Notes: generated by a model not told the origin, from the letters alone. Shown: positions 1-6,813, counted from the stretch's first letter. The stretch: 12,189 bases of DNA from Nitrospira sp. (GCA_037045225.1 JBAOHZ010000004.1:1-12189), one strand, 5' to 3'. Program-made: numbers and translations.

Positions 1-38
1 CGTTGTGGCAGGTGCGAGGCTTATGCTAAAAATCTCAC

Positions 39-356
39 ATGACTACCGCAAATCCCATTGTTCTATCCAAATTCCGCGCCGCGCTCGATGCGCTGTACGG
101 TGACCGGATCGAGCGCGTGGTTCTGTTTGGGTCACGGGCACGAGGCGACGCGCTCCCTGATTCCGACTATGACGTGGCCGTGTTTCTCAAAGACCTTGCC
201 GACCGCTGGGTGGAAGCCGACAAAATCGCGATGATCGCCACGGATGTTTTGGATGAAACGGGCGAAGTCATTCACGCCATGCCGTACCGGGCAGGCTCGT
301 ATCGGGAGCGCACGCCGCTCATGCACGAGTTGAGACGGGAAGGACGCGATCTGTGA
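39..356 (+). CDS. MNT-type nucleotidyltransferase, probable antitoxin of a HEPN/MNT pair
   Basis: Small nucleotidyltransferase of 105 residues. The signature GSx10DxD is complete: G31-S32 in FGSRARGD, then D43 and D45 in DSDYDV. This metal-binding pattern belongs to the minimal nucleotidyltransferase (MNT) domain of the polymerase-beta superfamily. In characterised HEPN/MNT systems the MNT protein AMPylates the HEPN partner and silences its RNase activity; applying that here is inference. The stop codon overlaps the start of the HEPN gene (GTGA, 353-356), so the two are translationally coupled. No clear Shine-Dalgarno sequence precedes the ATG, and only 38 bases of upstream sequence are in the window, so the promoter may lie outside. 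Length and motifs fit the family. Confidence 0.9.
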   Translation: MTTANPIVLSKFRAALDALYGDRIERVVLFGSRARGDALPDSDYDVAVFLKDLADRWVEADKIAMIATDVLDETGEVIHAMPYRAGSYRERTPLMHELRREGRDL

Positions 357-742
357 CGCCGGAGGCCGACCGCTATCTCGAAAAAGCGCGCCAATGCCTG
401 AGCAACGCCAAGGCCGCCCTTGGCTATGGACTCAGCAACGATGCCGGGCGCGGCGCTTATCTAACGGTGTTCCATGCCGCGCAAGCCCTCATCTTCGAGC
501 AGACCGGCAAGGTTGCCAAAACCCATCAGGGCGTACAAAGCGAGTTTCACCGGCTGGCAAAAAGCGAGCCGCGCATCGATAAAGCCTTCGCGCCCTTCTT
601 GGGCCAGGCCTATAACCTGAAAGCTGTAGCCGACTACGAAACGGGGCCAGACTCCAATATTCCGCTCGAACGGTCGGCGGCAGCCCTTGAAACCGCAACT
701 CGCTTTGTCGCGTGTATTGCAGAGCTTTTGGCGACTTCCTAA
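353..742 (+). CDS. HEPN-domain protein, probable RNase toxin of the HEPN/MNT pair
   Basis: All-helical 129-residue HEPN-domain protein starting at a GTG that overlaps the MNT stop codon. The core reads GRGAYLTVFHAAQALIF (residues 32-48), followed by KVAKTHQGV (53-61), a pattern common in HEPN proteins encoded next to MNT genes. HEPN toxins usually use an Arg-x4-6-His motif for RNA cleavage. The obvious candidates here are R33 and H41, with seven residues between them, so active-site spacing is not the textbook one; H58 is a further conserved-looking histidine. The gene ends 3 bases before the stop codon of the convergent TraD-like gene. It probably stabilises the plasmid or defends against phage. 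The family call is firm; toxicity is inferred. Confidence 0.88.
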   Translation: MTPEADRYLEKARQCLSNAKAALGYGLSNDAGRGAYLTVFHAAQALIFEQTGKVAKTHQGVQSEFHRLAKSEPRIDKAFAPFLGQAYNLKAVADYETGPDSNIPLERSAAALETATRFVACIAELLATS

Positions 743-745
743 CGC

Positions 746-1180
746 TCACTGCGCTTTCGCAGCCGCCTCCGTCTTACGAGCCAGAACGGCCTGACCTTTC
801 GTCTTCCACTGCGCCCAACGGGCGGGATCATCGAGCTCGGCGAGCGCCGCCAGGGCGCCGGCCAACTCGGCGGGATCACGGGACTCCAAGCCGACCAAAT
901 CGAACAGCAGACCCTGCTGAATCAAACGATGGTTACGGGCCTTGCGGGCGGCGGCCTTCTCCTCGGACACCACCTTCGCGGCCAAGCCCCGCAACTTCGC
1001 AAAGCGCTCATCGGCCTTCTCGGCGCGGACCAACACCGCCAAATGACGGTCATCGGCGGGCGAGCGATCCGGCTTCTCGGCCAACATCATCAACAACCGC
1101 TGCGGTTCACTCGGCGCTTTCAGTTGACGCAAATACGCCACGCGATCCGCCAACCACCGCGCATTCGCATTCTCGGACAT
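746..1180 (-). CDS. traD: TraD-like conjugal transfer accessory protein
   Basis: Charged, helical 144-residue protein. The segment RKARNHRLIQQGLLFDLVGL (residues 79-98) matches the conserved RKARTRxLIxLGGLV-type block of the small TraD proteins encoded beside MOBQ relaxases, as on Ti-type and related plasmids. These are unrelated to the large F-type TraD coupling ATPase. They are thought to help the relaxase at oriT. A strong Shine-Dalgarno (AAGGAGGG, about 1187-1194) sits just upstream of the ATG at 1180. The gene diverges from the relaxase, leaving the probable oriT between them, which is the usual arrangement. The C-terminus is rich in Ala and Lys. The HEPN gene is convergent with a 3-base gap. 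Confidence 0.8.
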   Translation of the reverse strand: MSENANARWLADRVAYLRQLKAPSEPQRLLMMLAEKPDRSPADDRHLAVLVRAEKADERFAKLRGLAAKVVSEEKAAARKARNHRLIQQGLLFDLVGLESRDPAELAGALAALAELDDPARWAQWKTKGQAVLARKTEAAAKAQ

Positions 1181-1204
1181 CCGAACTCCCTCCTTCGCAT
1201 TGAC

Positions 1205-1430
1205 CGCCGCCAGTGTAACACTCTCCCGTTACCATAAGATCTTATCGGCGCCCCCGCGGCCGGCGGGGGATAACCCAACCTTAGTTAATCGACTAGCGTA
1301 ACCGGTGGTGAGCCGCTAGAATCCTTTGCAAGCAAAGGCGCGCTTAATGGTTTCTTGTCACCTCCCTTCGGTCATCGCCAAGAAACCGCGCGGTCGAGGG
1401 GGCTTCGCCCCCTACGACATACCCCCGAAA
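1205..1430. other. Probable origin of transfer (oriT) with several hairpins
   Basis: Non-coding gap between the divergent TraD-like and relaxase genes, the standard place for oriT in MOBQ modules. Structures visible: a 12-base perfect palindrome ATAAGATCTTAT (1234-1245); a 7-bp stem CCCCCGC/GCGGGGG (1251-1257 and 1263-1269); CTAGCG/CGCTAG (1293-1298 and 1314-1319); CCTTTGC/GCAAAGG separated by AA (1323-1338); and a GC-rich stem AGGGGGC/GCCCCCT (1397-1403 and 1407-1413) that extends outward past one bulged A to 1393/1418. On the minus strand at 1346-1335, TAAGCGCGCCTT resembles the IncQ nick core (TAARTGCGCCCT-like). However, its inverted repeat lies 3' rather than 5' of it, so the nick site is not settled. 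Confidence 0.55.
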
Positions 1431-1450
1431 CCGAAACGCGGTTGATCGAC

Positions 1451-3415
1451 ATGGCTTTGGCTCGACTCTCGATGAAATTTGGCAAAGCGGGAAAAGCCGC
1501 CGCGCACGCCGCCTACATCGCGCGGGAAGCACAATACGCCCGACGGCTGCACCACGGCGAAGAGCTGGAAGCGAAGGAAACCGGCAACCTCCCAGTCTGG
1601 GCCGACACCGAACCCAACCGGTTCTGGCAAGCCGCCGACACCCACGAACGCGCCAACGGCACCACCTACCGGGAAATGGAAATCGCCCTGCCACGCGAAC
1701 TGAGCCCCGCGCAACGGCTCGCCCTGGTGCGTGGCTTCGTTCAACAAGAACTCGGCGGGTGCCACGCCTACCAATGGGCGATCCACAACCCGAACGCCGC
1801 CGACGGCCACGAACAACCGCACGTTCACCTGATGTTCTCCGAACGGCGGGTGGATGGCATCGACCGCGATCCCGAGCGCTACTTTCGCCGCCACAACCCC
1901 AAAGCCCCAGAGAAAGGCGGCGCGAAAAAAGGCTACGGTCCCTATGGCGGCGGCTATCTCAGCGCAGCGGAGCGAGTCGCCCACCTCAAAGGACTGCGGC
2001 AACGCTGGGAAATCGCCTGTAACGCCGCCCTGGAACGGGCGGGCCGGCCGGAGCGGATCGACATGCGCAGCCACCTCGAACGAGGGTCAACGATCCCCCC
2101 GGAACGCAAGCAACTCCCCAGCGAATGGCGGCAGCCCGCAACGCGGGCGGTGGTGCTGGCCTTCCGACAAGCCCGCGCCGAACGGGCGGCAGCGCAAGCC
2201 GGGCTAAACCAAGCCCTTCCCAATTGCGGCGCGGCGATGGTCCAGCTTGCAGCCGAACGGCAACGACGGGCCGAAGCCGCCGAACGACAAGCGGTTCTCC
2301 AGCGGCGAGCACTCGACCGCATTCCCATGGCGTTTGGGGAGTGGCTGCAACACTCGGATCATCAAGACCATAGCCACTTCCAACGCACGGCTGACGAATC
2401 CTGGACAGCCCATCGGGAACGCATCCTGCCGTTGCTTCGGCAGATCGTGGGCCGTTTGGCACCGGAGCCACACCCCGCCGAAGCGGTCCATGCCGTCACG
2501 GAGCGGTGCTATGCAGCGTTGAAAGCCCAGGTCGCCAAGCACGAACAACAAGCCGAGGACGCCGAACGCCACGCCCTGGAAACGGTCATCTCGACCCTCA
2601 TCGCCGAGCTGCCACAACGGCTGGACGACGAGGCGTTGGCGTTCTTCCAGGCGGTGAAAGCCGACGCGGAGAACGCCCAACAAGCCGAACAATGGGTGCT
2701 CGAAGCCCTCGGCGAATCCCTGTGCCGACGCCTCCAGGAAGCCGGCTACACGACTCCTCCCACCCCCGAACGGCTGGACGCGGCGGCCCGACGCTGTTAC
2801 GAGCCGGTCATGGCGCAGGTTGCCGCCCGAGAGGCGCAGGCACAAGCGGAACGCGAACGAGCGGCGGCGGAAGATGCCGAGCGCCAACGCCTGCTCGCCG
2901 TGGATCTTCACGCCCTGGAGCGCGACCGGGCACAATGGCAAACGGAACTGGAAGCCCTGCAACGAGTTCGTCCCCCGAATGCCGTCCAACTCGCGACGCA
3001 CTGGGCCGGACTCACGCCGGCGCAAGCCCACCGGCAAACGGCCCACCGGCAGCTCGAAGCGGTCACCGACGCCTTTCACGGCTGGAACCACTCGGCGGCG
3101 AGCTGGTTCGGGCTAAAGCGCGGGGAACGGCCGGCATGGGAACAGCGCATCCAGCACGCCGAAGATGCCGCAGCCCAGGCGGAACACGACTACGCAGCAG
3201 CCCAGCAGCGGTTTCATGAGCTATTACCAGCGGCCCGCGATGCCGTGCAACGACAGGCCGAGCAGCGACAGCAGCAAGCGGCGGCATTACAGCAGCGGAT
3301 CGACGAATGTGAGGCACTGATGAACCACGCGGCACGGGTGCAGTTTGAGGCGCACGGGCAACACTTGCCGCAGTGGCCTTCTTCCAAACCGAAGCCTCCC
3401 ACGCCGAGGGGGTGA
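1451..3415 (+). CDS. MobA/MobL-family relaxase (MOBQ-like)
   Basis: DNA relaxase that would nick oriT and pilot the strand during mobilization; 654 residues from the ATG at 1451. The start gives MALARLSMKFGKAGKAA, the usual N-terminus of this family; an upstream in-frame TTG at 1355 would only add a non-conserved extension inside the oriT region. Y22 in HAAYIARE is the likely nicking tyrosine. Metal ligands are in the histidine cluster H112, H120, H124 and H126 (EQPHVHLMFSE). The relaxase domain spans about residues 1-210, ending in EKGGAKKGYGP and a RIDMRSH block. The remaining ~440 residues are Ala/Glu/Gln/Arg-rich helical and coiled-coil sequence. No helicase or primase motifs are visible, unlike TraA or RSF1010 MobA-RepB. 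No good Shine-Dalgarno precedes 1451. Mobilization would need a type IV secretion system from another element. Confidence 0.93.
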   Translation: MALARLSMKFGKAGKAAAHAAYIAREAQYARRLHHGEELEAKETGNLPVWADTEPNRFWQAADTHERANGTTYREMEIALPRELSPAQRLALVRGFVQQELGGCHAYQWAIHNPNAADGHEQPHVHLMFSERRVDGIDRDPERYFRRHNPKAPEKGGAKKGYGPYGGGYLSAAERVAHLKGLRQRWEIACNAALERAGRPERIDMRSHLERGSTIPPERKQLPSEWRQPATRAVVLAFRQARAERAAAQAGLNQALPNCGAAMVQLAAERQRRAEAAERQAVLQRRALDRIPMAFGEWLQHSDHQDHSHFQRTADESWTAHRERILPLLRQIVGRLAPEPHPAEAVHAVTERCYAALKAQVAKHEQQAEDAERHALETVISTLIAELPQRLDDEALAFFQAVKADAENAQQAEQWVLEALGESLCRRLQEAGYTTPPTPERLDAAARRCYEPVMAQVAAREAQAQAERERAAAEDAERQRLLAVDLHALERDRAQWQTELEALQRVRPPNAVQLATHWAGLTPAQAHRQTAHRQLEAVTDAFHGWNHSAASWFGLKRGERPAWEQRIQHAEDAAAQAEHDYAAAQQRFHELLPAARDAVQRQAEQRQQQAAALQQRIDECEALMNHAARVQFEAHGQHLPQWPSSKPKPPTPRG

Positions 3416-3420
3416 GTCAA

Positions 3421-3465
3421 GAGATTCAGGATTTCACGATTCGGGCGCCAATCTTGAATTTCGTG
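3421..3465 (+). repeat. Left 45-bp inverted repeat of the AT-rich island
   Basis: Begins 6 bases after the relaxase stop. Its reverse complement matches 4466-4509 with 42 identical positions, two substitutions and one single-base indel. The outer end starts GAGATTCAGGATTTCACGA and the inner end finishes CTTGAATTTCGTG. Each copy also contains a shorter internal CACGA/TCGTG inverted repeat. Matching stops sharply at both ends of the repeat. No obvious target-site duplication lies outside the pair. Confidence 0.9.
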
Positions 3466-3646
3466 GGAGGAATGATAAGAAATAAGCGGTTTTTAAGAAA
3501 ATCTGGATGCGAGACTAGGCGAATTTTTTTCAAGGATAACGTCACGCATCACTGGCAGCAAAAAGCAGAGCGAGGAACGAGCAGAGCTTTATGCTATCCG
3601 CGTGAATGCGATTGTTAGCACAGATGGGCTCTATGCTTCATAGCAA
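3466..3646. other. Non-coding spacer inside the island, no gene seen
   Basis: About 180 AT-rich bases between the left repeat and the end of the lipoprotein gene. It contains AAAGC/GCTTT (around 3561-3590) enclosing a GCAGAGC direct repeat, and scattered short complementary words (GGATA near 3535, TATCC near 3596). These could fold into an RNA hairpin at the end of the minus-strand operon, but no T-tract makes it a convincing terminator. The plus-strand open frame across this region has no family features and overlaps the relaxase end. Confidence 0.4.
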
Positions 3647-4057
3647 CTACTTGAGATAATTGAAGTTACTTGTATCAACACCCTTTAAAGCTTCACGTTC
3701 GAGGTGATATTGCTCTTGCAATTTATTTTGTTTACGTTGTTCCGTCAGTTTTTGTTGTTCTATTGCCATTCTTGTTTGCCGCTGTGTCGCCTCCTGCTGT
3801 GACTCGCATTGCCTAAATCCATCGGACCATCCTTGTGCGTACTGGCTATCTTGTTCAAACCGCCTTGTATCCTTCTTGAATTGATCAAATAAACTTCCCC
3901 CGGCTTTATTTCCACTATGGCAACCATCATCGAATCCCTCAGCATACGATAGCGGGTAACCTTCTTTGATCATTGTTTCCTTCTGGGTAGCACATCCGGA
4001 AAGCAGCAATAAGCAAGATGTAATTGTTGTCATAAGTAGTCGATTTACGTTTTTCAT
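3647..4057 (-). CDS. Small lipoprotein with a twice-repeated YAxGFxDG motif
   Basis: 136-residue predicted lipoprotein. A signal peptide ends in the lipobox LLSGC, placing the lipidated cysteine at C22. The mature part carries two related segments, YAEGFDDGCHSG (38-49) and YAQGWSDGFRQC (73-84), then a Gln/Glu/Arg-rich helical stretch (85-125) likely to form a coiled coil. I do not recognise a named family. The gene starts 21 bases after the stop of the DUF805 gene, so the two form an operon, and the weak Shine-Dalgarno (AAAGAAG) suggests partial dependence on the upstream gene. It would sit in the inner or outer membrane facing the periplasm. Base composition is clearly more AT-rich than the plasmid backbone, consistent with separate acquisition. 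Confidence 0.8.
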   Translation of the reverse strand: MKNVNRLLMTTITSCLLLLSGCATQKETMIKEGYPLSYAEGFDDGCHSGNKAGGSLFDQFKKDTRRFEQDSQYAQGWSDGFRQCESQQEATQRQTRMAIEQQKLTEQRKQNKLQEQYHLEREALKGVDTSNFNYLK

Positions 4058-4078
4058 CTTCTTTCAGTTTGTGAGTGT

Positions 4079-4444
4079 CTATTGTGACGAGGAAGTAGAT
4101 TTTTTGCTAAAGTGATTATCACCCGCCGTTCCTCGTAGAACGCCGCATTCGATAAGTACCCAAATCTGACCAATAACAGGAATAAGGTTGAGGAGTACCC
4201 ACCATCCGGATTTAGCGCGATCATGCCAGCGCTTGATTTGTACAGCTAGTCCAATCCACAATATGATGACGAAATTCGCAAGTGTTATGAATCCCGACCC
4301 GATAGTCATCGGATTCTCTGGTCCATACGGCCCCATCAGCTTCTGGAAGATAGTACCCCATCCTATTAAGATTAAGGTGACCATCCAAAATGGGAGCCGA
4401 TTTATACGGCCGCGAAAAGAAAAGAGGAGCGACTTTAAATCCAT
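4079..4444 (-). CDS. DUF805 family inner-membrane protein
   Basis: 121-residue membrane protein with the DUF805 hallmarks: SFRGRINRLPFW near the N-terminus (9-20), hydrophobic segments at about 21-36 and 50-70, then KRWHDRAKSGWW (71-82), a last membrane segment NLIPVIGQIWVLIECG (86-101), and the closing GxxGDNxF pattern. Members such as YhaH/YhaI of E. coli have no settled biochemical role. The Shine-Dalgarno GAGG lies about 7 bases before the ATG. It is the first gene of the two-gene operon inside the inverted-repeat-bounded island, upstream of the lipoprotein, so the pair may act together in the envelope. The family call is firm; function is unknown. Confidence 0.93.
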   Translation of the reverse strand: MDLKSLLFSFRGRINRLPFWMVTLILIGWGTIFQKLMGPYGPENPMTIGSGFITLANFVIILWIGLAVQIKRWHDRAKSGWWVLLNLIPVIGQIWVLIECGVLRGTAGDNHFSKKSTSSSQ

Positions 4445-4465
4445 AACATCCTCAGTTTAAGAAAT

Positions 4466-4509
4466 CACGAAATTCAAGATTGGTGCCGAGTCGTGAAATC
4501 CTGAATCTC
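4466..4509 (-). repeat. Right 44-bp inverted repeat of the AT-rich island
   Basis: Near-exact reverse complement of 3421-3465: 18 identical bases from the inner end, then a short variable centre (TGCCGAG against CGCCCGAA), then 19 identical bases to the outer end. It lies just upstream of the DUF805 start codon, so the promoter of that operon must lie in or next to the repeat. The two repeats enclose 1089 bp including themselves. Confidence 0.9.
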
Positions 4510-4619
4510 AGGTGTTAAAGGCAGCAGCACAAAAGGAAACCGTTTCGCGCGATCACCTCGCGAAACGGAAAAATCGTACGTTAATAACTCGTAGAATCAG
4601 TAAATTGCAGCCAGTCGGC

Positions 4620-5138
4620 TCAATCGGGTGGCATGAACTTGAAGAAGACAACGTTGTTGTGGATGTCCGCCGTACACAACGCCTTCATTCCGGGCGTAGA
4701 CATGGTTACTTGGCGGCTCCCCATGATGTACGCGTTCGACTGGATCACGCGAACCGAACTCATGCGCTCGTTCACTTCGTCGGCCATCCGGCTTGCACAG
4801 GCTTGTTCCTGAGCGTTTGCATCGCCCGTCGCGTCCTTGTTTGACGATGACGAGCGCCGCTGGCGCTCCGGATGTCGGCTGAAGTGCATGTCATGGATGT
4901 TGTACTCCCGGTCCACCCAACAGGTGGCTGAACCGCCCGGGAAGATCAAGTCCACCGTGGCTATGCCCGACTTCGAGCCTTCGGTCCTCGTCACTCGGAC
5001 GTCGCTCATTGGAATGTCCCTCATTTCGGATACCCGGCCCGCACAAGCCTGCTCCTGGCCGGGATCGGCCAAGGCGGGTCCGCAAGCTAGGATCAAGCTC
5101 ACCGTGAGAGGACACGCGGTCATCCACTGCTTTGTCAT
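4620..5138 (-). CDS. Secreted protein with two tandem disulfide-type repeats
   Basis: 172-residue exported protein. The signal peptide (1-24) ends in PALA before DPGQEQ; C19 in LILAC is a weak alternative lipobox. The mature protein is an internal duplication with a constant offset of 82 residues. EQACAGR (29-35) pairs with EQACASR (111-117), MSDVRV (44-49) with MSSVRV (126-131), and ATCWVD (71-76) with ALCTAD (153-158). Each repeat has two cysteines exactly 41 residues apart (C32/C73 and C114/C155), suggesting one disulfide per domain. A Ser/Arg-rich linker (about 88-110) separates them. The Shine-Dalgarno AGGGGGA precedes the ATG. No known family is recognised; a periplasmic location is inferred. 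Confidence 0.82.
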   Translation of the reverse strand: MTKQWMTACPLTVSLILACGPALADPGQEQACAGRVSEMRDIPMSDVRVTRTEGSKSGIATVDLIFPGGSATCWVDREYNIHDMHFSRHPERQRRSSSSNKDATGDANAQEQACASRMADEVNERMSSVRVIQSNAYIMGSRQVTMSTPGMKALCTADIHNNVVFFKFMPPD

Positions 5139-5450
5139 TACATCGTCCCCCTGTTGAAACCATTACATTAAGGCAACCGACCTTTTTTATTATAGGCTTC
5201 ACGTACTTCTGGTTCTTCCGCAGCCGGTGGCTTTTTCTTTCAAGCGACCGCTCGTTGAATTTAATGGACCTTGTGTGCCGAAAGGCCCCAGGTTTTTCCG
5301 ACGGCTCCGCGCAAGTCCTTGATACACGGGTGTTCCGAAAAATCTAACAATAGACACAGTCATGGACGACCGCAATCGTCTTGTCGGCGCCGAAGCCGCT
5401 AGGCGATTGGTTATCGTGAAGGGTGGCTAAATCTTGGGTGCGGTTCGAGC
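5139..5450. other. Intergenic region between the secreted protein and parA
   Basis: No supported gene. The region mixes AT-rich and GC-rich patches and contains a short inverted repeat CAATCG/CGATTG (5373-5378 and 5404-5409). A 22-codon open frame (5362-5430) lacks a ribosome-binding site. The promoter of the minus-strand secreted-protein gene should lie in the first part, but I see no clear boxes. Confidence 0.5.
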
Positions 5451-5480
5451 TTGACGTCATGCATGAAACATTATTACTAT
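5451..5480 (+). promoter_or_regulatory. Sigma-70-like promoter of the par operon
   Basis: A -35 box TTGACG (5451-5456) and a -10 box TACTAT (5475-5480) are separated by 18 bases, close to consensus. Transcription would start near 5487, giving a leader of about 20 bases before the parA ATG at 5510. The palindrome AACATGTT (5483-5490) covers the expected start point and is a good candidate operator for the ribbon-helix-helix partner, which in ParF/ParG-type systems represses its own operon. Both boxes are read from sequence; repression is inferred. Confidence 0.6.
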
Positions 5481-5509
5481 TTAACATGTTTACATATTAA
5501 TAAATTAAA

Positions 5510-6157
5510 ATGTTGATTACGGCACTGATCGGACAGAAAGGCGGAACCGGAAAAACGACGACCAGCTTGGGCTTGGCGGTGGCGGCCGCGCGCGCCGGAC
5601 AGGCCGCCGCGATCATTGACCTTGATCCCCAGGCGAACGCCGCGAACTGGAAGGACCGCCGGGAAGCACCAAATCCAGCCGTCGTATCCGCTCAGGTCAG
5701 TCGATTGCGGCAAACCTTGAAAACGGCCCGAGAGCACGGCGCCGAATTTGTCGTCATCGACACGCCGGGGAAATCCGACAGCGCCGCCGTCGAGGCGGCC
5801 CGATCCGCCGATTTGGTTCTCATTCCGGCGCGGCCGCAGATTTTTGACTTGGAGACGCTGCCGGCCATGCGCGATCTCTTGCGGGTGGCCGGTACCGCCC
5901 CGGCTTATTTGGTTTTGAACGGCTTGCATCCTCAGGCCCGCAAACAAGCCGAAGAAGCCAAGGCGATGATTCGAGACTCGTGCGGTCTGCCCGTTTGCCC
6001 GGTGCATCTTTGCCAGCGTGCCAGCTACGCCGAAGCACCGATGAACGGTTTAGCTCCGCAAGAACTCGATCCGGACGGCAAAGCCGCTGTCGAACTGGAG
6101 CAGCTTTACCGGTTCGTCCTTCAACAACTCACTCGGACGACAGCACAGCATGAGTAA
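5510..6157 (+). CDS. parA: ParA/ParF-like plasmid partition ATPase
   Basis: 215-residue Walker-type partition ATPase. The deviant Walker A box KGGTGKTT lies at 10-17, with signature lysine K10 and catalytic K15. IIDLDPQANAANW (35-47) is the A' region and FVVIDTPG (80-87) the Walker B region with D84. DLVLIPARPQIFDLETL (101-117) is the usual ParA/MinD-family block. The short length and lack of an N-terminal helix-turn-helix place it with small type Ib ParA proteins such as ParF, which rely on a separate DNA-binding partner for repression. That partner gene overlaps its end by 8 bases. It segregates plasmid copies over the nucleoid. Confidence 0.95.
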   Translation: MLITALIGQKGGTGKTTTSLGLAVAAARAGQAAAIIDLDPQANAANWKDRREAPNPAVVSAQVSRLRQTLKTAREHGAEFVVIDTPGKSDSAAVEAARSADLVLIPARPQIFDLETLPAMRDLLRVAGTAPAYLVLNGLHPQARKQAEEAKAMIRDSCGLPVCPVHLCQRASYAEAPMNGLAPQELDPDGKAAVELEQLYRFVLQQLTRTTAQHE

Positions 6158-6425
6158 CAAACTGCAAGCCTTACAACGGGCGCTCGACAGCAAGCAACCC
6201 AAAGTCACCAAGCCGAAAGCGAACACGACCCCGGCCCGGAGTGAGAGCTATCGGGCGCCAAGTCGCGAGGGCAAGACGAATATCACCGCTTATCTGGTGC
6301 CCGGATTTAAATCCAGTCTGCGGTTGATCCAGGCACGCAACGGCGCCAGTCTTCAAACACTCGTCGCGGAAGCGTTGAATGACTTGTTCGTGAAGTACAA
6401 CGTGCCGACCGTTAAAGAAGAATGA
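6150..6425 (+). CDS. ParG-like ribbon-helix-helix partition/repressor protein
   Basis: 91-residue protein with a flexible, basic, Pro/Lys-rich N-terminus (1-40) and a C-terminal segment KTNITAYLVPGFKSSLRLI then NGASLQTLVAEALNDLF (about 42-83). This has the strand-helix-helix layout of ribbon-helix-helix DNA-binding proteins (strand NITAYLV, two helices). The start overlaps the parA stop, showing coupling. The combination of ParF-sized ATPase and small RHH protein with a mobile N-terminus matches ParF/ParG-type partition modules. It would bind a centromere and the operon promoter, dimerise and stimulate the ATPase. Candidate sites are the palindromes at 5483-5490 and 6452-6479. The role comes from structure and context. 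Confidence 0.82.
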   Translation: MSNKLQALQRALDSKQPKVTKPKANTTPARSESYRAPSREGKTNITAYLVPGFKSSLRLIQARNGASLQTLVAEALNDLFVKYNVPTVKEE

Positions 6426-6435
6426 TGGAAAACCA

Positions 6436-6510
6436 ACATGTCATCATATTTATATGTTCACATCATTACATATGAACATTTTAATTAAATCACTTTTGAT
6501 TTAATTAAAA
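6436..6510. repeat. AT-rich palindrome cluster after parA-RHH: possible centromere or origin element
   Basis: Two kinds of symmetry are packed here. ATGTTCA (6454-6460) and TGAACAT (6473-6479) form a perfect inverted repeat 12 bases apart, with ATATG/CATAT nested around it. Next comes a 14-bp perfect stem TTTTAATTAAATCA / TGATTTAATTAAAA (6479-6492 and 6497-6510) with a four-base loop CTTT. The motif ACATRT also occurs in the parA promoter. The first element suits an RHH-bound centromere. The second could be a binding site, an easily melted origin element or a weak terminator of the par operon; it lacks the GC stem of a standard terminator. Confidence 0.5.
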
Positions 6511-6525
6511 AATTAAGAGGATTTC

Positions 6526-6813
6526 CGATGGCGAGTTAGCGAGAAGCTGGCGGCGACGCGACTAGCTTGTTAGTCGGTTGATGCCCACAAAATGTGGCGG
6601 TTTGGGAAGGAGGTTACTATCCTGTCACGGATAGGTGATGAGGAATTCTAAAACCGGAAGGACAAAACGGTATGGGCGTGAACGTGACAACGCCCCGTAA
6701 CCCGAAAGCTTTGGCAGGCGGAAGGTTACGAGGCGCAGTACCGAATACATTGGGGATCGGCACTTTCCATAGTAGCCGCCCCTCGGTTCGCATTCAAGCG
6801 CGAGGGTCGGTTC
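6526..6813 (+). ncRNA. Highly structured leader RNA upstream of rep; possible group II intron remnant
   Basis: Non-coding stretch with a chain of perfect stems: CGACTA/TAGTCG (6559-6576), CCACA/TGTGG (6585-6597), CTATCC/GGATAG (6617-6634), ACCG/CGGT (6653-6671), GGGCGT/ACGCCC (6674-6695), CGTAACC/GGTTACG (6696-6730), CCGA/TCGG (6741-6760, extended by GT/AC outside one mismatch) and CCCTCG/CGAGGG (6780-6806). Such density points to a folded RNA. The last stem contains the likely rep ribosome-binding site (GAGGG, 6802-6806), so folding could control rep translation. The style and words such as CCATAGTAGC recall domain I-III of bacterial group II introns. However, no domain V and no reverse transcriptase is present in the window. 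Which explanation holds cannot be decided by eye. Confidence 0.5.

Noticed and set aside
3373..3618. Plus-strand frame across the relaxase end and left inverted repeat
   Set aside because: Starts inside the relaxase gene, has no ribosome-binding site of note, crosses the repeat and spacer, and shows no family features.
3413..4520. Target-site duplication flanking the inverted-repeat island
   Set aside because: Bases outside the two repeats (GTGAGTCAA and AGGTGTTAA) do not form a clear direct repeat, so transposition is not proven.
5132..5347. Plus-strand frame upstream of parA
   Set aside because: Starts inside the secreted-protein gene on the other strand; composition and content do not look coding.
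5362..5430. 22-codon open frame
   Set aside because: No ribosome-binding site and no recognisable motif.
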